In this document: positions 55,510 to 64,000 of the stretch, piece by piece
How the letters are laid out: each line of letters opens with the position of its first letter
Numbering within the stretch: position 1 is the first letter of the stretch
Source: Trichaptum fuscoviolaceum
Taxonomy: Eukaryota; Basidiomycota; Agaricomycetes; Hymenochaetales; Trichaptaceae
DNA: 64,000 nucleotides
Assembly (NCBI GenBank): GCA_910574455.1
Contig: CAJSYZ010000001.1
Location: 3,765,424-3,829,423 of the forward strand
Direction of reading: 5' to 3'
Program-made: the position numbers and the translations under genes
The notes under the pieces: generated by a model
Told to the model about the DNA's origin: nothing
What the model saw: only the letters and a program-made list of their open reading frames with translations
The model's database searches: none

Positions 55510-57229
55510 TATGAGAGGAGCGCTTCATTGAATTCACGACCGATGAGCATACGCCTAATCTCCTGAGTGCCTGCGCCGACTGCGTACAATCTTGCGTCAC
55601 GCAAATAGCGACCCATCGGGAAATCTGGAGGAAATGAAGAGATGTCAGATGTAAGGCATATGACTGTATAACGTAGGACGAAAACGTGCCGTTAATGTAC
55701 CCGTTACCTCCTAAACACTGCATAGCCTCCAGAGTGACCTCGATCGCCTTTTCTGTCGAGTACAGGATGGAACCAGCACAATCCTGAGTGGTAATTAATC
55801 ATCAGAAATCATGAGTAAAGCCTCGCTGTAAATCAACTGACTCTTCGTGAGACATGTCCTTGGTCACAAGCACGTGCCACGGCATAGACATAGGCACGGC
55901 TTGCTTCTAACTTAGTGTACATGTCGGCAATTTTACCTGCCAAACATTTTAATTCATGAATTCCAGTTTGCTATTATTAAGACGTTTGAAGCTTACCTTG
56001 CATTAGCTGGAACGTTCCTACAGGTTTTCCAAACTGTTTCCTATCGTGGACGTACTGGACTGCATAATCAAACGCTGCTTGAGCGATCCTGAGGCTAGTT
56101 TAGTGAAATACGAGAACAGCCTTTACGACGACTCACCCTAATGGACCACCGCTTAGAACAAGGCGTTCAAGGTCCAGACCAGACATTAGAACGCTTACGC
56201 CCTTATCTACCTTTCCAAGGACATTCTCTAAAATGCGGGTCAGGAAACAAACTACTTGCTCGCAGCTATAAAAATACTCGCCTTCCGGAACGAAGCAGTC
56301 TTCGAAGACCAGTTCACATGTGTCGCTGCCTCTCATACCAACTTTATCCAATTTCTGGTGGGTAGAGAAACCCTTGTATCCCTTTTCGATAATGAATGTT
56401 GTGATTCCTTTAGATCCCTTTTCTGGGGACGTCTTCGCATACACAACGAGTATCGATGCAACGGGTCCGTTCGTTATCCTACATCGTTCAAGAATCTGTC
56501 AAAACCCACTTCGATATAACATTGTAGAATGGCGTACCAGAACTTATTGCCGTTTAGCACATATCCACCATCTACCTTTGTGGCCTTCAACTTCATGCTC
56601 ACTACATCACTCCCACTTTCAGGCTCACTCATTGCTAAGCTGCCAACTTTCTCGCCGCTGACCAGGTCCGGTAGGTACTTTTGCTTCTGCGCCTCAGTCC
56701 CGTGGCGGTGGATCTGGTTCACACAGAGATTAGAGTGCGCCGCGTACGAAAGTCCAACGGATCCAGACGCCCGAGAGATCTCCTCCATGGCCAGAGTATG
56801 GTTGAAGTAACCCAGGCCTAGTCCGCCATATTCTGGAGACACAGTAACGCCAAGTAGTCCCATGGATCCAAACTTGGGCCAAAGGTCCTACATCCAATAT
56901 ATGAGCCCGAAATGTGGACTGAAAGACACGGTACACGTACGATTGGGAAAGTGTTTGTCTTGTCGACCTCCTCTGCTCGAGGCGCTACCTCGGCCTCGAC
57001 AAACTGAGAAATGGCCTCACGGAACTAAACGTATACAATGAGATTTAGTCATGCCGCCTCAGCAACAGGGAGGCTTGTGCCTCAGAAATTAATAGCGCAC
57101 CTCGACTTGCTCTGAGGACAGGCCAGCTACATGATGGTTATACTGAGAGATGTGTCTACGAAAGATGACATTTGTTGGCGGGTGTAGCGAAAGCGTACGC
57201 TTGAATGTACTGCTGAAAATGGAGGTCAT
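55510..57229 (-). CDS. IVD: Isovaleryl-CoA dehydrogenase (mitochondrial)
   Basis: The gene is multi-exon, starting [18 protein letters not shown] with Arg/Ser-rich presequence-like text ([13 protein letters not shown]). It continues LSSEQVE | [20 protein letters not shown]. Acyl-CoA dehydrogenase motifs follow: [89 protein letters not shown]. The [15 protein letters not shown] block holds the Glu that acts as catalytic base in IVD. The end reads [11 protein letters not shown], then [20 protein letters not shown], then [10 protein letters not shown]. It oxidises isovaleryl-CoA in leucine breakdown and passes electrons to ETF. A partial copy of its 5' end lies at 31547-31775. SDR lies 272 bp upstream on the same strand. 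Confidence 0.92.
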
Positions 57230-57501
57230 GGTTGAAGAGCAAGGTCAAGAAGGAGGTAAAACCGGATCTTACAAGCTGATACCATGGCCGTATGACGGGT
57301 TGTGTGCCCGGCGGAGGCTATTTCAACTGGAAGTCGGGATCGGCAGCACTTGCAGCCGATTACTTGTTCCCGTCATCTCTTTCTTTACGACGCCATGCCC
57401 TAGAGAAAAAGGACGCCCGTTCTGTCCGATTAATTCTTTGAAGAGCTTTTTGACTGAAACATAATCTGCAATTACAACTTTGGGAACATCTGCAACATTA
57501 T

Positions 57502-58846
57502 CTACACAGACTTGGGTTCGAGCTCTTCTTTACACGATTTCTTCAGATCCCAGGCCTGGCCCCAGCTCCTTTCAAGGTCCAGCAAGCTCTTTGCCGTGTC
57601 TTCGGCGGTCTTCCTCCAGTCAATGTACACGTCAAGGCCAAGCACGGTCTTCGCTCTGCTCGTGTCAACGGTCGGCGCCACCAGTGGTTTCTTGTCTTCA
57701 GCCCCCTCCGCTACCTTTGGCAAACGGTCTGCAAGCTCTGGCATCACCTTGCGCAGATGAATAACGGAATCAACCCATGTCAAGCTTGGCCCAGTGATTA
57801 GGATTCGTTTCCGCCCGACTTCCGAGGTTAATGGTGAACGCAGGGCGAGGATATGTGCTCGGGCAACATCGCGAACGTCGATTGTCATGGGTATATTCTC
57901 CTGCTTGATGCGATCAATAGTAGCCGAGGATCCACTGGGAGGCAATATGTTTTGGTAGAAGTAAGCTACGGTGGAGAGCGCCTGGAAATCGCCTTTGCGA
58001 ATTTCAGTCCCGGCTGTTAAAGGCCCGTAGATATATGATGGGTTGACTGGATATTCGAGCCGATAGTTTTGAATGCACAACGAGAAGAGCCATCGCGAAC
58101 AATACTCACTAGTTGTTATATCGATCTCTGGGTGAGCTTCGGCGAACTTCCACAACTCTCGCTCAGCTACGGTCTTCGCTGTCCCATAGATCTCAAATAA
58201 ATTTTGGTTGTTAACGACCTCTAAGGCTGTCTCTATTGACGCAGGGTTCCAGTCAGCTTCTGTTAATACGATATCGTCGTAGAGAAACTCGTGCTTCCGT
58301 TTGCCTTGCGTAGTGATCACACTGCTTGTGACGACGACACGCTTGACGCTTGCTGAAGCGGCCTGACGAACAAGGTTCAAGGCACCCTCTACTGTCGCCT
58401 TCGGAAAGTTAGTTTGATGTGCTTTATTCCTTTTGCGAAGCTACTAACATTGATCATAGCCGCTGCATCGTCCTTTCCGGCTAAAGGAGACGCAACATGT
58501 ATAATTGCCCCGACACCTTTCAGAGCCTCGGAGTAATCGCCGGTGGTAAGGTCTGCGATACCGTAGACCTGTACTTTGCCCTGGTATTTACTTCGTAGAG
58601 TCTCTATCTTTGCCGGACGGGCAGTTCTGTTATAACATTCAAGATATGTTTCAACTTTGAAGAGAGTGGAAAGACGTCGACATACAGCCTGACCGGATAA
58701 CCTGCTTCTAAGGCTTGCTCAGCAATATGTGCTCCAACAAATCCTGAAGCGCCAGTTATCTTCGAGGGTTACACTTTACGATTAATTGACGCAGTCTATA
58801 GCAGATTTGGACGAACCAAGAGGAGAGGAAAGTCTATGACGGACAT
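57502..58846 (-). CDS. NAD(P)-dependent epimerase/dehydratase-type reductase (extended SDR, Gre2-like)
   Basis: Minus-strand exons join MSVIDFPLLL | ITGASGFVGAHIAEQALEAG (NAD(P)-binding Gly motif TGASGFVG). Next come VRLTARPAKIETLRSKYQ-type text, AIIHVASPLAG, RQAASASVKRVVVTSSVITT, the catalytic region FEIYGTAKTVAERELWKF (Tyr-x-x-x-Lys appears as YGTAK), TTNPSYIYGPL and TIDVRDVARAHILALRSPL. The last is typical of dihydroflavonol-reductase-like fungal reductases. The substrate is unknown and may be an aldehyde or ketone. The first exon was picked because an ATG and GTTCGT donor join the Rossmann strand in frame. The intron at about 58104 restores TTNPSYIYGPL. A truncated, decayed copy lies at 31095-31311. 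Confidence 0.8.
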
Positions 58847-58894
58847 TGTTATGGGACTATCAGTCAAGGTATGTTTAACGCAGAAGATTTGGGG

Positions 58895-59150
58895 CGTCTG
58901 CGCTAAAACACTTGCTTTTGTACCCATTACCTCGTACTTCGACACGGTGTCTATCCCGATGGTGAGACCGCATATATCTACATGTATTACCGACACGGAT
59001 ACAGACTGTATAGCAAGGCCATCGCGGATTTCCTGCATACGATCTTGGTGCATAATTGGCTTCCGATTACACACCATAAGGCATATGCTGGCCGGCGCAG
59101 CAACTTGAGCCAAGAGGCTCTATCGGCTTCGTACATAATCGATGAAGGTT
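58895..59150 (+). other. Coding-like island, unknown
   Basis: On the plus strand one frame reads YLVLRHGVYPDGETAYIYMY, then SKAIADFLHTILVHNWLPIT, then a stop near 59152. No start and no partner exons were found. It overlaps the promoter side of the SDR gene and lies outside the duplicated block. It may be the remnant of an inserted gene or element. Confidence 0.25.
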
Positions 59151-59219
59151 AGTGTAAGCCAGTGCCGGCTCCTCTTTGCTTATGCGCATCCCAGTCTTTG
59201 ATTCGTCGTGCATTACATT

Positions 59220-61040
59220 ATAGTCACAGCTTTCGGAGACAGCTTGAAGACCGTCGATGATAGAGCATGTGGTTATCCCAATTAATATTCGTCATTGGAT
59301 TTTATACCAACAGCAAAAGGACAGACACAGTATGAATTACATTTATATTGAAGTTTGTGATCGCACCAAATAAAGCACTGGTGCACATACAAAATCCTCT
59401 GTGAAGATTTCAACGTGCATCATACACAGTTGAAGTTGGACACGTACCTTAACTGCAAATTTCTTGAGGTAAAAGAAATCGATAACATCATTCATGCATG
59501 CCAGACGTCAATACAACGTTCCTGCCCATCATCTTCGAATGATGTCGCCAACTTCCGATCGAGATCAAGCCATTTTCTCAGGCGGTCCATGCTCTTCGGA
59601 TCCAAATCTATTACTGAGATAGAATCTGGTGCCCCACCGGCCCTAGTAGGTATACGTATGATGACCGAACAGTCCTTGAAGGACGCTGACATCAGAAATG
59701 CCATAGTGTAATAGCGTAGCTGTTCAGCACCGGGGTTCTTGTAATCCAGGGTATCCCTAAAGTAGGGATCGAGATAGGTGTCAACGAATTGCTCCCAGTC
59801 GTCGATAGTAGGATCGGAAAACGTTCTTTCTAGGGAAGCGGATGTTCGACTTGCAGCATGAAGACTGAAGAGGCCCTCAATGTCTAAGGCGTCCAATGTG
59901 CGCTGCAAGCGTGATAACAACTTGAAGACGGGCGTCTCTAGCAGGAAGGGAAGTAAGCAAGCGACGAAGGCGTCCGAGAGCCCATCCACTTGCATATCTG
60001 TCGTTGTGCCTTCTACGAAGCGCTGGTCGTCTTTTATTTTGAGAAAGCTGAGGACACTACCCTGTTCAGCAAATTAATTTAGATCTGAAACGCTTAAACG
60101 TTAAGCAGCTCGAACTTACAGCTCTATCCGGGTCGACGAGCTTGCCATGGACAAAAATGCGCAGATTATTGAAAGAACCGCCACCCTTCGTCCACGCTTC
60201 CCATAGATTTCGAAGCGCCAGAGCTACGCGTTCTTCATCACCGGAGAAAAGATCGAGTGGGCAATACTCATGAGGAGAACTTTCACCCTTCTTTGATCGA
60301 TACTGAGCATGCATGCAGTACCGGCATCTTCGAGTCTTCACATCTTTGGTTTCCGGGGATAAATGTGTGGGGTTCGGGAGGAAACCCCACTTGGGCTGAG
60401 TTAATTTGCGATCAACTTAGAAAACAAATTTCATTTTTACACGAAGAAGACGCACTTTAATTTCCACTGACCATCCTTCGCCACCTACCAAGTCAGTAGC
60501 AAGTACTGCTTTATGGTGAAAAGTGTCAATTGTGTCCTTCATTCTACGATCCAAAGGTCGATCCTTTTCCGAGAGAGTTTTCAAACGTTCCAACCAAGAT
60601 CGGTCCACACGTACGGCCTCCAACCGGGGAAGAAATGCAGGTGGAATCAGCTTGGAAGTGACGCGGTGCTGAAAAGATATTGTCGGATCATCCGGTTCCT
60701 CATCATCAGCTCCTACAGCGCGCTCAGAATACCCGTCAGATGGTGGCAGATGATCAAGACCAATTTTGCGCAGTCGAAGCACTGTTCCAGTGAAAATAGG
60801 ATGCTCCGGACCCTTATATGAGAAAACGATGGTTGCGCCACCCTCTGAGACGTATTGCCAGTCGCTCGGGGCCGTGATACTTGCGTCAGCGGTATCGGTC
60901 GCGGCTGTTGCATTCGACATCGATCCAGTCCCACTATGCAATAGCCTAAAGAAAAGACTTATAATTAGCGTATGGATAAGGGGGCGTTGCCAAGGAGTGG
61001 GCAATATTGAAGTGACAAAGTCCAGCAAGTTCCTGGGAAG
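59220..61040 (-). repeat. Inverted duplication, copy 2 (IPK1 part)
   Basis: This minus-strand block matches 32105-33880 on the plus strand through the IPK1 5' flank, three exons, both introns and about 220 bp of 3' flank (shared CACGTT-AA-TCTTCACAGA and GATCACAAACTTCAA). The matching SDR/IVD part of copy 2 lies at about 57.0-57.8 kb. Confidence 0.85.
59492..60920 (-). CDS. IPK1: Inositol-pentakisphosphate 2-kinase, copy 2
   Basis: Exons 60920-60456, 60395-60120 and 60061-59492 total 1311 nt and 436 residues, with introns at the same positions as copy 1. The nucleotide loop reads YVSEGGATIVFSYKG, and EIKPKWGFLPNP, DLFSGDEERV, NNLRIFVHGK and ISVIDLDPKS are all kept. It has RIPTRAGGAPD and RLRKWLDLDRKLA where copy 1 has RIPLAGGAPD and SLRIWLGLDRKLA. 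I judge copy 2 closer to the family, but this was not tested. Its frame opens further 5' (to about 61103) and that part is likely 5'UTR or an upstream exon. It is divergent from the kinesin gene, with about 690 bp between start codons. Confidence 0.88.
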
Positions 61041-61612
61041 GCGAGAAGAAATCAACTTGAAGCTGATGCCGGACGGGTGAACGAGCTGATCGATCAATTC
61101 CAATCAGCCCGCCGCTGTCGAGGAAAGAAAAGCCTTTCGCAAGTAGAGAATATAACGATGAGGTGAATCGAGTTGGAGAGGGCATGCGCTCTTCATGAAC
61201 GTCAGCGAAAGATAATCGATGAAAATACTGTTGTAGGCATGGTCCGTGATAAGGGCTCTTTATTCACTATATTATGGTCCTGTCGGCAGACGGTGAAACA
61301 GGAGAATAACGCTTGAAAGACACGCTAGAAATTGCTAAAGCTATGTATTCTCATCAAAAAGAAATTGTAATGATGAGAACCGAGTGCCAGAGAGATCAGA
61401 AACGAACCGCTCGTTATATCGAGGCCGAAAAGTATTTGAGTCTGAGAGGGGCGGCAATTATAAGCGAAAGTATAAGCGCTTACTTAAGCAACACGCCTTG
61501 GAAAAGGGAGGAAATTCCCAACTGGCGATAACCCGCTTCAGCTTCTCAGCCTTCTTCAACCACTTGAGGTCGTCCTGACGACTTTGCAGGCTGCTAAAGA
61601 CTCGCCGGCAAC

Positions 61613-64000
61613 ATGGCACCGTCGAGCGCCGCGACGACATCTGTACAAGTCGGTCAGTAATGCTTGTGAAATATTCATATGTTTTTGGTACTTATTGAAT
61701 TCCGCCACACAGCTCTGCGAATACGACCGCCCACCCAGCAGGATACAAGTTCCATCCCTGCGCGTTTTCAGCGCACTGTTATCCATGCTATCTCTTCAAA
61801 CACTGTAGCGGTCGACCCAAGTCCGTCAGCTCAGTCTGCGGGCAGCTCGGGCGCGTCTGGGTCAATTTCTTCCTCTTCACCCGCGAAAAAGCAGACATTT
61901 GCTTTCGATCAGGTACTCAGTCCTGAAACGACACAATACCAACTTTTTCAGGCCACTGCGGAGCCGGTTATATCACGGTTCTTAGAGGGCTTCAATTGTA
62001 CTATACTGGCGTATGGCCAGACTTCTAGTGGTAAAACGTACGTTGCGTCATTTTTGCTCTTTATATTTCCCAAATTTTTGACTATGAACGTATGCTAGAT
62101 ATTCTATGACTGGTGTCGATCTCGACTCAGATCCTGCAAACCCGCATAATGGAATGGGTATTATCCCTCGTTCAATTTCTGCCATCTTTTCCCGAGCGGC
62201 GGCTCTCAAGGAGGACAGAGGGGGGACGTGGACATACAGTATCAAGGGATCGTTCGTCGAACTCTACAATGAGGACCTGATTGATCTTCTGAGCTTGGAT
62301 GATGGGGCAGGTGGTCGTCGGGAGGTCCAGATTAGGGAGGACAAGCATGGTCATATCATTTGGGATGGGTTGAGGGAAGTACAGGTGCGGGGCACGAACG
62401 AGGTAATGGGCCTCATCCGACAGGGAACTGCTATTCGCCGGACAAACGAGACGGACATGAATGCTCAATCATCTCGCTCGCACGCAATTTTTTCTTTGAC
62501 GCTTACACAACGGAAATACACTGGATCAGGTCTTCCCCCCCGCTCGACAACCCCGGTGCCTCCGGGGGGCCGCTCGCCGTCCCGGTTGGCTCGTCCCGTT
62601 TCGCAGTACAGTGGTACTGCTGCAAATCGTGTTTCATCTCCAACGCTCGGTCGTCCCTCTACACCAAGTTTTGCTTCCGCTATGGGCCGCGGTGGAGGAC
62701 TACGGCCATCAAGCGCTATGGGATCACATTCGGCTGATGGGAAGGCTCGGAATCTGGATGAGGAAAATGGTGAATGGGTGACTATTGTGTCCAAATTCCA
62801 CTTCGTGGATTTGGCAGGTTCTGAACGCGTAAGTCCAATCATCGCCCACGCGAAGTTTACGTGAACTCGCGCGTCAATAGCATACTCACGCGGTGTTATA
62901 TATTTAGTTGAAGAGAACTGCCGCCGCCGGCGAGCGAATCAAGGAAGGCATCTCGATTAACAGCGGTCTTCTGGCCTTGGGCAATGTTATATCAGCTCTT
63001 GGCGACCCGTCGCGCGCGAAGTCGCATACCAACTCTCACATACCCTATCGTGATTCAAAACTCACTCGACTTCTCCAAGACTCTCTCGGCGGCAATGCGC
63101 ATACAGTGATGATTGCTTGTGTGAGCCCTGCGGAGTGGAATGCCGCTGAGACGGTGAATACCTTGAAATATGCCAATCGTGCTCGTAATATCAAGAATAG
63201 GGCTGTTGTTACGGAGAAAGAGGAAGGTTGGGATGACTTGGAGTGGTTACAAAATACGGTCACGCGACTTCGCAAGGAGCTCAAAGGCATTAAGGACGGT
63301 GGCCTCGGGACACTACGGGCTCCTAGGGAAAGCACGGAAGTTGAAGGCTCAAGTAAAAAGGTTCTATCACAGATGGTTGAGTTACAGAGTAATTATGAAG
63401 ATCTGCGGGCCAAATTCGTCGAACGCACCGAAGAGCTGACTCGCTTGCGTCGCGAGCTGGGTGAAAAACACCGCTCTTCATCTACCGGGGCTATATCCGG
63501 AACTGCAAAGTATGAGGAGATCGTCGGTCCCGTTATTGAGGAATACGAGAAGACAATCAGCGCCATGGAAGCTGAGCTGAGCTTGAATCGTGCCGCGCTC
63601 AGACATACTAATGACTTGGTGGAAGAGAAAGAGGAGGAGCTTTCGCAGTTGATGGAACGTCATTCGGTCACTGAGCTATACGTGGAGGAGCTAAAGAGTC
63701 GTGTAGGCAAACTTGCGGAAAGGGAGGCTTCAACTGAGGTTCGTACCGGTGTTCTCGGATATCATATTTCAGCTATCTGATGAGTTGTTTTGAATAGGCT
63801 TATATCCATGATCTGGAAGAAAAGATCAAACTACACGAAGATACGTCCCTTACCTCGAGTGAATCTGTCTCAGACCTCAAGAAGGACATTGCTCGCTTCA
63901 AGGATGCGGAACAACGCTCCCAAGAGTATATCACTGAACTCGAAGCCCGCTTGAATCGCTCAGATGAGTCTGTGCTCTCTCTCCGCACGCAGGTTGAGAA
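61613..64000 (+). CDS. Kinesin-4-like motor protein (partial, runs off the right edge)
   Basis: Exons 61613-61652, 61713-62037, 62099-62828, 62908-63738 and 63798-64000+ keep one frame (about 709 residues seen). Motor motifs: VALRIRPP, P-loop [13 protein letters not shown] (split by intron 2), switch [12 protein letters not shown], switch [10 protein letters not shown] (intron 3 just after), [37 protein letters not shown] and [18 protein letters not shown]. The neck and coiled coil follow ([33 protein letters not shown]). The N-terminal motor and neck text suit the kinesin-4 (KIF4/chromokinesin) family, which controls microtubule length and spindle midzones. An insertion of about 90 Ser/Pro/Arg/Gly-rich residues lies between switch I and switch II (about residues 262-350). 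The tail is outside the window, so the subfamily is tentative. Confidence 0.88.

Overview
This window looks like nuclear DNA of a filamentous basidiomycete, most likely an agaricomycete. The genes are packed on both strands and cut by many short introns of about 45-75 bp with GT..AG ends (two are GC..AG). The recognisable proteins are typical fungal housekeeping and nitrogen, cofactor or carbon genes. Exon-intron models below were assembled by eye from splice signals, frame continuity and recalled family motifs. Where exon lengths sum to an intact frame I say so. No alignment or database search was run.

Layout. 1-13 kb is decayed and repeat-rich. It holds a zinc-knuckle ORF next to GCGATAA palindromes, a broken unknown gene, a relic of an F-box/WD40 (yeast Cdc4-like) gene, a small WRN-type 3'-5' exonuclease gene with one altered catalytic site, and a fossil of a Nik1-type (group III) hybrid histidine kinase. 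13-31 kb is dense and mostly intact: IML1 (GATOR1/SEACIT subunit), NAA20 (NatB catalytic subunit), a disordered Ser-rich protein, a Ser/Thr-rich single-pass membrane protein, and a complete cellular RNA-dependent RNA polymerase of the RNAi type whose DLDGD active site is split by an intron. 31-34 kb and 55-61 kb carry two inverted copies of a segment with inositol-pentakisphosphate 2-kinase (IPK1). The first copy also holds broken pieces of the SDR and isovaleryl-CoA dehydrogenase genes that are intact beside the second copy. Between them lie DUR3 (urea transporter), a Cdc4-type myosin light chain, a UBX/UAS protein, a CWF19L1/Drn1 splicing factor with three zinc knuckles, an aminotransferase with a His-rich N-terminus, RIB3, CAR1 (arginase) and a Zn2Cys6 regulator. 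A kinesin-4-like motor gene runs off the right edge.

How genes relate. DUR3 and CAR1 are both in urea/arginine nitrogen use and both have GATA-type motifs upstream. They are 13 kb apart and do not form a tight cluster. IVD belongs to leucine breakdown, and the SDR lies just upstream of it on the same strand. The RNA-dependent RNA polymerase is a genome-defence component and lies within 1 kb of one arm of the inverted duplication and within 20 kb of the repeat-rich decayed part. Whether that proximity means anything is not shown by the sequence.
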